A stretch of 64,000 nucleotides of DNA, taken from positions 175,211 through 239,210 of the forward strand of contig JAVJQK010000105.1 in assembly GCA_040218145.1 (NCBI GenBank), read 5' to 3'. This document shows positions 30,639-40,521 of the stretch, piece after piece (position 1 is the first letter of the stretch; each line of letters starts with the position of its first letter). Origin of the DNA: Sandaracinaceae bacterium (GTDB taxonomy: Bacteria > Myxococcota_A > Polyangia > Polyangiales > Sandaracinaceae). The position numbers and the translations under genes were made by a program. The notes beneath the pieces were generated by a model that saw only the letters and a program-made list of their open reading frames with translations, made no database searches and was not told the origin of the DNA.

Positions 30639-33600
30639 ATGAGCGAAGCGCGGTACGAGCTGGTGGAGCTCCTGGGCGCGGGCGGGATGGGCCGCGTCTA
30701 CCGCGCGGTGCACCACCCGAGCGGAGAGGAGGTCGCGGTCAAGCTCCTCCACCCGGAGGTGCGCGAGGACCCGCTGCACGCGCGCCTGTTCCTCGACGAG
30801 GCGACCGCGGCGGCCAAGATCGACGACCCACGCGTCGTGCGCCTGCTGGATCTCGGTCGAGACGAGGGCGGCTACCCGTTCCTCGTGATGCAGCTCGCGC
30901 GCGGCCCGTCGCTGGAGGCGCTCATCGACCAGTGGATCGGCTGGCGCCCCATCGCCGCCGCGCTCGTCGGCACGCTCGAGGGCCTGGCCGCGGCGCACGC
31001 GGCCGGCGTGGTGCACCGCGACCTGAAGCCGGCGAACGTCCTGCTCGAGCCGATGACGGGGAGCGCGCAGATCCTCGACTTCGGCGTCGCGGCGCTGATC
31101 GATCCCCTGCGCGATCAGATCCGGGACGGCGTGGTCGGGACCCCCGAGTACATGCCGCCCGAGCAGCTCCTCGGCCGCGGGCCGTTCGGGCCCTGGACCG
31201 ATCTCTACGCGGTGGGCGTGATGCTCGCTCAGATCGTGCGGGGCCGCTCGCCGTTCGCGGATCAGGAGAGCCTGAGCGGCCTGCTGATCGCGAAGGCGCA
31301 CCACCTCACGCCGCGCGCGCTGCCCGGTCCGCGGGAGGGCCTCCACGTCCCGCCCGCCCTGCAGGACCTCATCGAGCGCCTGCTCAGCCCGCACCCGCGT
31401 GAGCGGCCGCGCTTCGCGATCTCCGTGGCGGACGAGCTGCGCCGGCTCGCGGAGCAGGTCGTGGACGAGGTCCCGCCGCACGCGGTCGGCATCTTCGAGT
31501 CGTCCGAGAGCGCGCAGATGACGACGATCGACACCAAGAGCGATCCGACGCAGCCGGGCAGCATCACGCACCCGGGGGTGGACCTGCCGTTCTGCCTCCC
31601 CGCGCCGGTCGACATCGAGCTGGGCGCCGCGCTCGCGCGCCTGCGTCCGCCCCCGATGGTGGGGCGTGAGGCGGAGCGGAGGGCGCTCGAGGAGACCCTC
31701 GACGAGGTGGTGCGCACCCAGCTGCCGCGGCTCGTCGCGTACGTGGGCGAGGCCGGCATCGGCAAGAGCCGCCTCGCGCGCTGGGGCATGGCGCACGTCG
31801 AGCGGACGGGGCTCATGGAGAGCGCGTCCGGGGGCTACGACGCGAGCGGCGCGGATCTGGCGGGTGGGCTCCGGCACGCCTTGCGGCGCCTCGTGGGCGT
31901 GCCGACCGAGGGCTGGGTCGACAGCTGGGGCTGGTTCTCCGAGGAGCCCGGCCTCGATCTCGACGCGCTCGTCCGATATCTCCGCGCGGACGACGGCGAC
32001 GAGCCTCTCGCGGCGGAGGCGGTCTGCCAGCTCGCGCACGCCACCTTGCGGGCCGTGGGCCGCAGCCGCCCGATCTATCTCTGGCTCGACGACCTCGCGT
32101 GGGCCCGCGACGGCGCGCTGGACCTGGCGCTGCGCCTGCTCGAGGCGCGCGACGTGCCGGTCCTCGTGGTCGCCACGTTCCGCCCGGGCGCCGCCCAGGC
32201 GCCGCTCGTCCGGGAGCGTCTCGAGGCCCTGCTGGCGCACCCGCGCGCCGCGGTCACCCGTCTCTCCGAGCTGGATCTCGACGCGCGGAGCGAGCTGCTC
32301 TCGGGGCTCGCGCCCCTGGCGAGCGGGATCGCCGCGTCGCTCGCCGAGCGGCTCGAGGGCTCGCCGCTCCTGCTCGAGCAGCTGGTCCGGGACTGGATCG
32401 ACCGAGGGCTGCTCGTGCCGGAGGGCGGCGCGCTCCAGACGCGCGGCGGCGCGTCGGTCGACGAGCTCCTGGTGGAGCGGCCGCTCTCGGCGCTGCTCGC
32501 CGATCGCATCACCGACGTCTTCGAGGCGTTCGGGGAGCGGGCGGCGCTGGCCGAGGCCGTGCTCGGGCGGGCGGCGCTCCTCGGAGGGCGCTTCGAGCGG
32601 TCCGCGCTGGTCGCGGCGTGCGCGCGCCGCCCGTCGCTCGCGGCCGTGCTCGACGAGGTGCTCGACCAGGCGCTCCTGCTCGGCGTGATCCGATCGCAGC
32701 GCGGCCGCGTGTACGCGTTCGACCACGGCATGCTCCACGAGGCGATGGTGGCGCGGGTGGAGCGCGGCGAGGGCAGTCAAGCAACCTTCGTGGACGCCGC
32801 GAACGGCCTCCAGGCGCGCTACGGCAAGGAGCGGCCGGACATCGCGGCGCTCACCTCGGATCTGCTCTGGCGCGCGGGGGAGCGCGAGCTCGCCTGGGAG
32901 CGGCGGCTCCGCGCGATCACGCGCGCGGCGTGGGCGGGCGACGACTTCGTGGCCGGAGGCTACCTCGCGGTCGCGCGCGACTGGGCGCGGAGCGACGACG
33001 CGAGGCGCGCGCAGGTGGAGCACGCCGAGGCCCGCGTGCACTACTTCGCGCTCCGCTACGACCGCGCGCTGACGCACCTGACGACGGCGCGTGAGCTGGC
33101 CGAGGCGGCGGGCGACGCGCTGCTCGTCTGGCGCTGCAAGGGGCTCGAGGCCGACGTCGTCTTCTACCAGGACCGCTTCGCGCGGGCGGAGACGATCGCG
33201 GAGGAGATCTGGGCCGGCTGCGTCGGCGAGGCCATCGACGCGCTGGACGCCCGCCAGCAGGCCGCGCACCGGCTCGCCGACCTCGCCGTGCTGCGCGACG
33301 ATCTCCCGGAGGCCCTCGCCTGGTTCGAGCGCGCCACCGAAGTGGCCGAGCAGTCGGGCAAGCCGTGGCGCGTGCGCGTGGAGCTGCTCAACCGGTCCGA
33401 GATGCTCGCGGCGATGGATCGCCTCCCCGAGGCGCGCGCGCTCCAGGCGGAGGTGATCGCGCGGGCGAAGAAGGAGCGCGACGACGACGGCGTCATGGCG
33501 GCGAGCGAGGCGAAGGCGCGCCTCGACGCGGTCGGTGGGGAGGCGGAGGCGGCGAGGCGCTTCCTCGCGCCGCGCGTCGCGGAGGTGCGCGAGGGGGGAG

Positions 33601-33857
33601 ACGCTTGGCGGCTGACGAGCCTGCTCCTGTACCTGGCCCTGGCCACGGTGGTGCTCGGTGAGGATGCGTCGGCGGCGGTGGAGGACTTCGCGCGCGCGTT
33701 CGAGGCGGTCCCGCACGAGGAGGCGCTCACGCTGCACACGATGCGCGCGCTCGCGGGGCGGCTGGAGGACGCGGGGCAGTTCCGCCTGGCCCATCGCGTC
33801 GACGCGCTGCTCGAGGCGCGCCGCGCCGCCCATCGCGCTGGGTTCCAGGAAGAATGA
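30639..33857 (+). CDS. Ser/Thr kinase-AAA ATPase-TPR signalling protein
   Basis: 1072 aa. Kinase domain (about residues 6-270): LLGAGGMGRVYRA, VAVKLLH, VVHRDLKPANV, LDFGVAAL and GTPEYMPPEQ. After a linker, an AAA-type ATPase begins near 345 (MVGREAERRALEE), with Walker A GEAGIGKSRLA and Walker B IYLWLDDLAW. The C-terminal ~500 residues are helical TPR-like repeats. This kinase-ATPase-TPR layout is that of large myxobacterial and STAND-like signal integrators. It is soluble, with no transmembrane segment. ATGA overlap with the DUF4013 gene starts a four-gene operon ending in MoxR and vWA proteins. Confidence 0.9.
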   Translation: MSEARYELVELLGAGGMGRVYRAVHHPSGEEVAVKLLHPEVREDPLHARLFLDEATAAAKIDDPRVVRLLDLGRDEGGYPFLVMQLARGPSLEALIDQWIGWRPIAAALVGTLEGLAAAHAAGVVHRDLKPANVLLEPMTGSAQILDFGVAALIDPLRDQIRDGVVGTPEYMPPEQLLGRGPFGPWTDLYAVGVMLAQIVRGRSPFADQESLSGLLIAKAHHLTPRALPGPREGLHVPPALQDLIERLLSPHPRERPRFAISVADELRRLAEQVVDEVPPHAVGIFESSESAQMTTIDTKSDPTQPGSITHPGVDLPFCLPAPVDIELGAALARLRPPPMVGREAERRALEETLDEVVRTQLPRLVAYVGEAGIGKSRLARWGMAHVERTGLMESASGGYDASGADLAGGLRHALRRLVGVPTEGWVDSWGWFSEEPGLDLDALVRYLRADDGDEPLAAEAVCQLAHATLRAVGRSRPIYLWLDDLAWARDGALDLALRLLEARDVPVLVVATFRPGAAQAPLVRERLEALLAHPRAAVTRLSELDLDARSELLSGLAPLASGIAASLAERLEGSPLLLEQLVRDWIDRGLLVPEGGALQTRGGASVDELLVERPLSALLADRITDVFEAFGERAALAEAVLGRAALLGGRFERSALVAACARRPSLAAVLDEVLDQALLLGVIRSQRGRVYAFDHGMLHEAMVARVERGEGSQATFVDAANGLQARYGKERPDIAALTSDLLWRAGERELAWERRLRAITRAAWAGDDFVAGGYLAVARDWARSDDARRAQVEHAEARVHYFALRYDRALTHLTTARELAEAAGDALLVWRCKGLEADVVFYQDRFARAETIAEEIWAGCVGEAIDALDARQQAAHRLADLAVLRDDLPEALAWFERATEVAEQSGKPWRVRVELLNRSEMLAAMDRLPEARALQAEVIARAKKERDDDGVMAASEAKARLDAVGGEAEAARRFLAPRVAEVREGGDAWRLTSLLLYLALATVVLGEDASAAVEDFARAFEAVPHEEALTLHTMRALAGRLEDAGQFRLAHRVDALLEARRAAHRAGFQEE

Positions 33858-34501
33858 CGATCGACCTCCGCCACCCGCTGACCCTCCGCAACTCGCTGCG
33901 CTTCCCGCTCCAGTCTCGCGCCGCGCGGCGCGACATCCTGATCGGCGGCCTCTGGCTGCTCGTGCCCGTGCTCGGCTGGCTCCTCAACATGGGCCACCGA
34001 GTGCGCGTCGTGCACCGCATGCACGCCGGGCAGACGCCGTGGCCCGCTTGGGAGCGCCCGGGCGAGCTGCTGAAGCACGGCGCGCTCACCTTCCTCGGCA
34101 TGGCCTGGTACGGCTGGCCGGGCGTGACCCTGACCGCGCTCGGCGCATGGCTCGAGTCGGGCTGGCTGCTCGCGCTGGGCGGGCTGCTCTGGCTCCTCGC
34201 GGTGATCGCGATCCCGGGGTACATGTCGCACTATTGCAAGCGGTATGACCCCCGTGAGATCTTCGACCCGCTCCGCGCCCTCCGCCGCGTGCGCGAGGGC
34301 GGGCTCGCCTACTGGAAGGCGTGGGGCATCGTCGTCCCGGTGATGCTGCTCTCCTTCCTCGGGCTGCTGGGCCTCGGGATCGGCTTCGTCTTCACGAGCG
34401 TCTACTTCTGGCAGGTCGCCGCTTTCAGCTTCGCGACCGTCTTCACCCAGCGCTTCGATCTGGACCAGGCAGACGGACCTCCCGGGGCCGCGACGCGTTG
34501 A
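33854..34501 (+). CDS. DUF4013 membrane protein
   Basis: 215 aa, overlapping the kinase stop by 4 bp. Hydrophobic segments are near residues 30-48, 78-95, 103-125 and 155-185. The pattern (LKHGALTFLGMAWYG, PGYMSHYCKRYDPREIFDPLRALRRVREG..YWKAW) matches DUF4013, a membrane family related to the Yip1/glycerophosphoryl-diester permease-like groups. It is likely the membrane-embedded component of the kinase/MoxR/vWA operon; its biochemical role is unknown. Confidence 0.72.
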   Translation: MTIDLRHPLTLRNSLRFPLQSRAARRDILIGGLWLLVPVLGWLLNMGHRVRVVHRMHAGQTPWPAWERPGELLKHGALTFLGMAWYGWPGVTLTALGAWLESGWLLALGGLLWLLAVIAIPGYMSHYCKRYDPREIFDPLRALRRVREGGLAYWKAWGIVVPVMLLSFLGLLGLGIGFVFTSVYFWQVAAFSFATVFTQRFDLDQADGPPGAATR

Positions 34502-34507
34502 TATGCT
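34502..34507 (+). promoter_or_regulatory. Putative internal -10 box (TATGCT)
   Basis: TATGCT directly follows the DUF4013 stop and ends 9 nt before the MoxR ATG (34517). It may allow MoxR/vWA expression independent of the upstream kinase. Confidence 0.3.
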
Positions 34508-34516
34508 CTCGTGCGC

Positions 34517-36874
34517 ATGACGCGCTCGGTGGAGAGACAGCGCTCGGCGCTCGAGCGATTCCGGGGCTTCTTCGAGGAGCTGCGCGGGGTCTTCGTCGAG
34601 CGGGAAGACGTGCTCACCCAGATGGCGCTCGCGCTCCTGTCGAGGGAGCACGTGCTCATCACCGGGCCGCCCGGCACGGGCAAGAGCCGGCTCGCGGCCT
34701 CGGTGGTCGGGCGGGTGGTGCACGCCGACACGGGTGAGCCGAGCCTCTTCGCCAAGCAGTTCACCGAGAGCACGGTGCAGACCGAGCTGATCGGACCGGT
34801 CGACTTTCGCACGCTGACCGAGACCGGACGCACCGAGCACTTCACCGACGAGGGCATGCTCGGCACGGTGCACGCCTTCCTCGACGAGGTGCTCGACGGT
34901 CGCGACATGCTGCTCCGCTCGACCCTCAACATCCTCGAGGAGCGCGAGCTGAAGCAGGGCACGAAGATCACGCCCGGCCGGATCGAGTGCGCGGTGATGA
35001 CCACCAACCGCTACCTCACCGAGGTGCTCGAGGACAGCCGCCAGACGCTCCTCGCGTTCGTCGACCGCATCGCCTTCGTCAGCTTCATCCCGCGCGGCTT
35101 CGCCAAGTCCGAGCAACTCGAGCGCGTGGTCACGTCGGTGCTCGATCACGGGTTGCGGCTCGACGGCCGGCTGACGGTCGAGGACGTCGACGCGCTCCAG
35201 GAGATGGCGTCCGAGGTCGTGGTGCCCGAGCACGTCGCGCGCGCGGTGGTCTCGCTCTCGCGCGACTTCGAGGAGCGGGCCGGGCAGCTCGAGCGCTCCG
35301 ACCCGACCTTCACCGCCACGCGCTACTTCTCGACCCGCGCCTTCATCCGGCTCGCGGAGCTGCTGCGCTCCATCGTGGTGTTCGACAAGGCGACGGCGCG
35401 TCCCGATCGTGCCCTCACCGCCGCGCTCGACGACCTCGGCCCGCTGCGGCTCGCGATGATGCTCGCGGGCCCAGACCCCGACGACCTCGAGGCGCTGCTC
35501 GAGCACGAGACCGACCCGCGCGAGCGGAGGCAGCTCACCATCATGCAGGCCGAGCTGGCGCTCTTCCGCGAGTGCCTCGGGCGGGTGGGATCCGAGGCGC
35601 CGCCGGAGGAGGAGCCCGCCGCCGCGCCCGAGGCGCCGGCGGCCGAGCCGCCGAAGTCCGACGCGCAGCGCGTCCTGTCCGACGCGGTGATGGCGTTGAC
35701 GCTGCGGCCGGGCGATCTCGACGGCATCGAGCGCGTGATCACCGCGGCGGCGACGCTCGAGGCGTCGGAGCCCGGGTCACGCACGGCCGCGCTCGGGTCG
35801 CGCGGTAGAGCCCTCGAGGCGCTCTCCGAGGCGGTCGGGCTCGGCGCGCTCGCGGCGGACGGCGCGCCCACGCGCGAGGCCGCGCTGCGCCACCTCGCGG
35901 CGATGGAGCGCGCGTCCGCGCTGCGCGAGACGCTGCTCGCGGCCGAGGTGAGCGGCGTCGACGCGGCGGCCACGCGGGCGCGCTTCGACGAGGGCGTCTC
36001 GCATCTCTCGCGTCACCTCGAGGCGACCGCCGACCAGCTGGCGCACGACGCGGTCCGAGCCCACCTCGAGGTGGCCGAGGTCGGTCGGCTCGGCGCCGTG
36101 CTCGGGGCGTTCGAGCCGCTCCTGTTGTCGCTGCGTGAGCTCGACGCGCGGCTCGCCGCGCTGGGTGGGCCGACGGACCCGCCGCCGAGCGCGCTCGTGC
36201 TCGGGCGTCGCATCGCGCCCTCACTGCGGGCCACGTACGCCAGCCTCGAGAGGCCCGATCGCCGCGCCGTCTCGTCTGTCGTGGACGACGCGATCGGTCG
36301 GCTCGACGCGCTCGGGCTGGCGGGCGCGGTTCCGCTCGAGGAGCACCTGACGTGGATCGCCGAAGCGCTCGTGCGCGGCGAGCCCGCGCCTCCGTCGCCG
36401 CTGCCCGAGCCGGACTTCGAGGGCTACCGGACGCTCCGTGGCGTCGAGGATCGCACGCCCATTTGCTACGCGCTGGCCGAGCTCGTCCTCGTGCTCGTCG
36501 CGCGCGGCGTCACGGAGGTGGAGCCCGGCCTGGCCGCGCTCGCCGGCGTCGCGGCGGACCTCCCGGAGCCGCTGCGCGCCGAGCTGGCCGACATCGACCT
36601 CGATCGCGCCGAGCGAGCCGCGGGCTTCTTCGAGTCCTGGCGCGATCGGCGCGTCGAGCGCGACGCGCTCCTCACGGTCTGCTTCGAGGAGGGCGCGGCG
36701 CTCCGCTTCGCGCTCGAGAACCGACTCGTGGCCACCCTGCTCCCCGAGCACGCGTCGCGCGCCGAGAGCCTCTCCGCGCGCTTCCGCGCTCTCGCCGACG
36801 GTCTACGCACCGACGCGGAGTCCGAGCGCCGCCTCGCCATCGACGCGCGCTGGGAGGCGCTCACCGGCTCGTGA
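34517..36874 (+). CDS. MoxR-family AAA ATPase with long helical C-terminus
   Basis: 785 aa from ATG at 34517; a GTG two codons earlier is possible. The MoxR-type AAA+ core fills about residues 15-310: Walker A GPPGTGKSRLA (from residue 50), the VDFRTL and NILEERELKQG features of the family, Walker B FLDE (about 121-124) and sensor-1 MTTNRYL. Typical MoxR proteins are 300-380 aa; this one carries an extra ~450 residues rich in Ala/Leu/Glu/Arg, mostly helical. MoxR ATPases act as chaperones that load cofactors or remodel partners together with a vWA protein, here encoded immediately downstream with GTGA overlap. Confidence 0.88.
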   Translation: MTRSVERQRSALERFRGFFEELRGVFVEREDVLTQMALALLSREHVLITGPPGTGKSRLAASVVGRVVHADTGEPSLFAKQFTESTVQTELIGPVDFRTLTETGRTEHFTDEGMLGTVHAFLDEVLDGRDMLLRSTLNILEERELKQGTKITPGRIECAVMTTNRYLTEVLEDSRQTLLAFVDRIAFVSFIPRGFAKSEQLERVVTSVLDHGLRLDGRLTVEDVDALQEMASEVVVPEHVARAVVSLSRDFEERAGQLERSDPTFTATRYFSTRAFIRLAELLRSIVVFDKATARPDRALTAALDDLGPLRLAMMLAGPDPDDLEALLEHETDPRERRQLTIMQAELALFRECLGRVGSEAPPEEEPAAAPEAPAAEPPKSDAQRVLSDAVMALTLRPGDLDGIERVITAAATLEASEPGSRTAALGSRGRALEALSEAVGLGALAADGAPTREAALRHLAAMERASALRETLLAAEVSGVDAAATRARFDEGVSHLSRHLEATADQLAHDAVRAHLEVAEVGRLGAVLGAFEPLLLSLRELDARLAALGGPTDPPPSALVLGRRIAPSLRATYASLERPDRRAVSSVVDDAIGRLDALGLAGAVPLEEHLTWIAEALVRGEPAPPSPLPEPDFEGYRTLRGVEDRTPICYALAELVLVLVARGVTEVEPGLAALAGVAADLPEPLRAELADIDLDRAERAAGFFESWRDRRVERDALLTVCFEEGAALRFALENRLVATLLPEHASRAESLSARFRALADGLRTDAESERRLAIDARWEALTGS

Positions 36875-39171
36875 GCCGGGCGTCCGGCCGCCTCGACGCG
36901 ATCGGGGCGCGGCTCACCCAGCTCTGGTCGGACCCGGCCGCGCTGCAGCGGAGCGCGAGCTGGATCCGGCGGGCGTGGCTCCGCGTCAGCGCGGCGCGCG
37001 GCCCTCGCTTCGCCTCGGACGCGATGCGCGCCTTTGGAGAGGGGCCGCCCACGCTCGAGCGCTGGGACGCGCACCGCGAGGCGATCACGGTCGAGCTGGA
37101 GGAGAACGTCGAGCGTCTCGAGCGAGCCGCGCAGGTCGACGGCGAGGTCCCGTCCGCCATCCTCAGCTGGCTCTTCGGGGTGCGCCAGTGGGTCGAGGTG
37201 ATGGAGCGCGCGAAGGACGGCCCCGCGAAGCACGCGCGCCTCGCGCTCACCCGCGGGCTGGCGAGCCGCGCGCGCCTCGGGCCGCTCGCGGGCGACGACC
37301 CGGGCGAGACCCTCGCGCTCGCCGGCGTCGACGCGCTCCTCGCGGAGGCCGCGCAGGAGACCGAGCGGGTGGGGCGGCGTCGCCGCCTGCTCGAGGCCGC
37401 GCGTCGCGTCCTGCTCGACGCCGAGGCGTCTGCGCCGACCCGAGACGGCTTCGCCGCGCGCCGCGACGTCATCGCGGAGGAGCTGCTCCACCTCGGGCGC
37501 CTCGAGGCGGCGGGCGTCCGCCCCGACGTCGACGTCTCCCATCAGCTCGTCACCCGCCTCCGGGGCCGGCGCGCGGACGCGGCCGTCACCAGCGCGGCGT
37601 TCGTCTATCTCCGCGCCGGCCTCCGCGGCCCCGTCCCCGCCGCCGTCACCGCGCTCGCGGGCCAGCTCGAGGACGCGCGCGGCTTCGACGGGCCCATCCC
37701 GGACGCCGTCTCGAGCGCGGTCGAGCGCGGCTACCGACGCGCGCGGGAACAGAACGACGCCAGGCTCGAGACCGCCGGACCCGCCGACGCGCTCGGACTG
37801 CGTCGACGTCGCCAGTACCTCACGGTCGACGCGCACCTCTCACTGCTCCGCATGGCGCTCGGCGTGGACGGCGTCTTCGACGTCGGCGGCGGGCTCGAGC
37901 GGGAGCGGGTCGAGGAGGTCTCGCCCACCGTCGACCTCGTCCCGTATCCCACCCAGGAGCTCGAGCTCCGCGAGGCCGACGGTCCGGGCGACGTGCCGCG
38001 CGCGATCATCGACGACCCGCGCTTGCTCGTGCACCACCTCGCCACGCGCCGGCTCCTCGTCCGACGCTATCTCCGCCGCGGCCAGGCCACGCGGGAGCGG
38101 AGCGGCGTGCGCGCGGCGGTGCGCTTCTATCTCCTCGACGGCTCCACCTCCATGCGCGGCGCGCGTGCGCGCATGCGCGACGCCATCCTCGTGGCCGAGC
38201 TCGCGTCGCTCGTCTCGCGCCTCGAGCGGCCGAGCGGCCGCGTGCGCAGCCTCCTCTACTATCGCTTCTTCAACTCCGCGGCCGAGGTCACGCGCCGCGT
38301 CGCGTCGATCCCCGACGCGCTCGAGGCCATCGAGGAGATCCTCGGCGCGGCGCGCACGGGGGGCACCGACATCGAGGGCGCGCTCGTCGACTCGCTCGAT
38401 CTCATCGAAGCCAACCGCGCGTCCGACGTGGAGCTCTCGCGCGCCCAGATCGTGCTCGTCACCGACGGCCTCGCGGAGGTCGACCCCGCCATGATCCGCG
38501 GCGTCCAGGAGCGCCTCGCCATCCCCGTCCGCGTCAGCGCGCTCGTGCTCGGGGAGGAGAGCCCGGCGCTGCGCCTGCTAGCGGCCGAGCAACGGCAAGC
38601 GGGCCTGCGGGTCCTCTACCAGCACGTGCCCGACGCCCAGCTGGAGTCCTGGGAGCACGAGGGCCAGCGCGCGGCCTGGCCGAGCTTCGCCGCGGGGGAG
38701 GTCGCCCCCGAGGCGATCGACCACGCGCTCGACGAGCTGGCCGCGCTCTCCGACGGGAGCGAGCCGCTCGATCTCGCCCCCGAAGCGCTCGGAGAGGCCT
38801 ACGCGGAGCTGGGGCTCGAGCTCGAGGAGGGCGCACGCGCGCGCATCGAAGCCGCGCGTCGCGACCTCCGATCGCTCCGCCGCCGCTTCGACCGGCTCTT
38901 CCCTGCGCTGGACGCCGACGTCGCCCGCCTCCCGGATCCGGATGACCTCGAGGCCACCCTCGTGCTCGACGCCCTCGGGGTGGTCGCCGAGGTCCTCGCG
39001 CTCTCCTGCTCGGACGAGCTGACGGCCAAGTCGGACGCGATCGCCATCTTCGAGCGCCTGCTCCAGGACCGCGGCCTCACCCCCGCCCGCTACCTCGCCC
39101 TCGCCCGTGAGCACCCCGACCGGGTCGGCCCCGCCGTCGACGCCGTTCGGGCGCTCACCGGCGCTCGATGA
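36871..39171 (+). CDS. vWA-domain partner of the MoxR ATPase
   Basis: 766 aa from GTG at 36871, overlapping the MoxR stop. The N-terminal ~350 residues are Arg/Ala-rich helices. The CoxE/YehP-type vWA domain lies near residues 408-590 with MIDAS DGSTS (VRFYLLDGSTSMRGARARMRD), then GGTDIEGAL and VLVTDGLAEV as the second and third metal-site strands. The C-terminal ~180 residues are helical and acidic. MoxR-vWA pairs are functional units in which the vWA protein bridges ATPase and client. The 3' end overlaps the convergent gene by 17 bp. Confidence 0.87.
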   Translation: MSRASGRLDAIGARLTQLWSDPAALQRSASWIRRAWLRVSAARGPRFASDAMRAFGEGPPTLERWDAHREAITVELEENVERLERAAQVDGEVPSAILSWLFGVRQWVEVMERAKDGPAKHARLALTRGLASRARLGPLAGDDPGETLALAGVDALLAEAAQETERVGRRRRLLEAARRVLLDAEASAPTRDGFAARRDVIAEELLHLGRLEAAGVRPDVDVSHQLVTRLRGRRADAAVTSAAFVYLRAGLRGPVPAAVTALAGQLEDARGFDGPIPDAVSSAVERGYRRAREQNDARLETAGPADALGLRRRRQYLTVDAHLSLLRMALGVDGVFDVGGGLERERVEEVSPTVDLVPYPTQELELREADGPGDVPRAIIDDPRLLVHHLATRRLLVRRYLRRGQATRERSGVRAAVRFYLLDGSTSMRGARARMRDAILVAELASLVSRLERPSGRVRSLLYYRFFNSAAEVTRRVASIPDALEAIEEILGAARTGGTDIEGALVDSLDLIEANRASDVELSRAQIVLVTDGLAEVDPAMIRGVQERLAIPVRVSALVLGEESPALRLLAAEQRQAGLRVLYQHVPDAQLESWEHEGQRAAWPSFAAGEVAPEAIDHALDELAALSDGSEPLDLAPEALGEAYAELGLELEEGARARIEAARRDLRSLRRRFDRLFPALDADVARLPDPDDLEATLVLDALGVVAEVLALSCSDELTAKSDAIAIFERLLQDRGLTPARYLALAREHPDRVGPAVDAVRALTGAR

Positions 39172-40399
39172 GCTCGTCGAGGCTGGGGATGTCTCTCGTC
39201 CACGAAGTCGTGCTCGGCGAGGTCGGCGTGTGCGCGCATGGCTCGAGATCCTCCCAGCTCCAGGCGATGCCGCCGTCGGAGCTCGGAGCCTGGCGTGGCG
39301 CGACGGACAGCGCGACGCCGTGCTCGCGGTGCGCTTCGTCGAGCGCCGAGGCGCGGTCGTCATGCCAGGTCGCGGCGAGCTCCTCCCCGTTCCAGCGGAG
39401 GCGCACCAGGCGATGGCGTGTCCCGCGGCGCTCCAGGAGCAAGCGGAACGTCTTGCGCTGGCGTGTGGTCTCGCCCCCGAGCCAGGTGGGGAGCCCGACC
39501 CGCCAGTCGCGGCCCACGCGCTGCATCTGGAGCGGCGCGCGCTCGTCGGCCGGGCCGAGGGGGCGCGGCGTGCCAGCGCGGTAGGACGCGACCGGCGCGC
39601 CGGCGTCGAGCTCGTCCCAGAAGCCGCACCCCGAGTCCGGGCACGCGCGATATCGCCAGCGGCCGTCGAGGGAGGTGAAGCCGCCCTCGCTCAGCCGCAC
39701 GCGCTCGCCGAAGACGGTCTGGACCCGTCGCCAGTAGACGGCGGCGTTCGCGTGGAAGACGACGCGGCGCGCGGCGCGCCAGCCCGACTTCACCAGGGTG
39801 AGCACGAAGGCGGGCGGGACGAGCCACCAGCTCAGCGGCTCGACGCTCGGGCGGAAGCGCTCGAGGGGGACCACGCGCTCGGCGAGCCGCGGCGCGGAGC
39901 GATAACTTCCCGCCCTCAGCGTGGGCAGCGGGTCGGAGGCGCTCGCGCGGACCGTGGGCTGGGCGGCGCGCCAGCGGGCCTCCGCGCGGCCTCTCACCTG
40001 CCAGGTCCCGAAGGGAACGCGCGCTCGGATCGAGAGGAGCAGCGCCACCGCGTCGAGCCGCCAGGTGAGGGCGAGCCGGTGTTCGCTTCCGTCTGCCTCG
40101 ATGACCAGGTCGCGCGAGGGCCAGTCCTGCGTCACGCGCGTGATCCGACTCCATCGGACGCGGCGTCGACCGCGCCAGGTGCCGTAGCAGAGCGCCTCTT
40201 CACCGACGCGGAGCGACGACCAGCGCGCCGAAGCGACCCAGAGCAGCGAGAGCACCCCTGCGCAGACCAGCGCGGCCCAGGCGAGCGTCTCGCCGCTCGA
40301 CCGGGCCGCGAGCCCCACCACGCCCGCCGCTCCCCCCACCGTGAGCGCGGCGAGCAGCAGGACGACGGGGTGGGGCGCGGCGCGTCGAAGCTCGGTCAC
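39155..40399 (-). CDS. Membrane protein, unknown function
   Basis: 414 aa from GTG at 40399. Two N-terminal transmembrane helices (about residues 12-32 and 38-57) are followed by a PH-like beta region (YGTWRGRRRVRWSRITRV), a possible third membrane segment (about 190-205), and a large soluble C-terminal part rich in Trp/Arg with one CxxxxC pair (CPDSGC). The early part resembles bacterial PH-domain (YdbS/DUF-type) proteins, but I cannot name a family for the whole. It converges on the vWA gene with a 17-bp overlap. Confidence 0.55.
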   Translation of the reverse strand: MTELRRAAPHPVVLLLAALTVGGAAGVVGLAARSSGETLAWAALVCAGVLSLLWVASARWSSLRVGEEALCYGTWRGRRRVRWSRITRVTQDWPSRDLVIEADGSEHRLALTWRLDAVALLLSIRARVPFGTWQVRGRAEARWRAAQPTVRASASDPLPTLRAGSYRSAPRLAERVVPLERFRPSVEPLSWWLVPPAFVLTLVKSGWRAARRVVFHANAAVYWRRVQTVFGERVRLSEGGFTSLDGRWRYRACPDSGCGFWDELDAGAPVASYRAGTPRPLGPADERAPLQMQRVGRDWRVGLPTWLGGETTRQRKTFRLLLERRGTRHRLVRLRWNGEELAATWHDDRASALDEAHREHGVALSVAPRQAPSSDGGIAWSWEDLEPCAHTPTSPSTTSWTRDIPSLDELIERR

Positions 40400-40404
40400 G
40401 CGCT

Positions 40405-40410
40405 CTGATA
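40405..40410 (-). promoter_or_regulatory. Putative -10 box (TATCAG)
   Basis: On the minus strand TGTATCAG ends 5 nt before the GTG at 40399, placing the expected transcription start on the start codon. The remaining intergenic sequence up to 40521 shows no gene. Confidence 0.35.
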
Positions 40411-40521
40411 CAGCCCGTAGGGCGAGCCGATTCCGCGGATCGATCCTGGAACCGCGGGACGCGCGATCGGAGGCCGCGCGGAGCTCGAGACGAGACGCCC
40501 GCGCCCTCGATGGAGCGGTGC

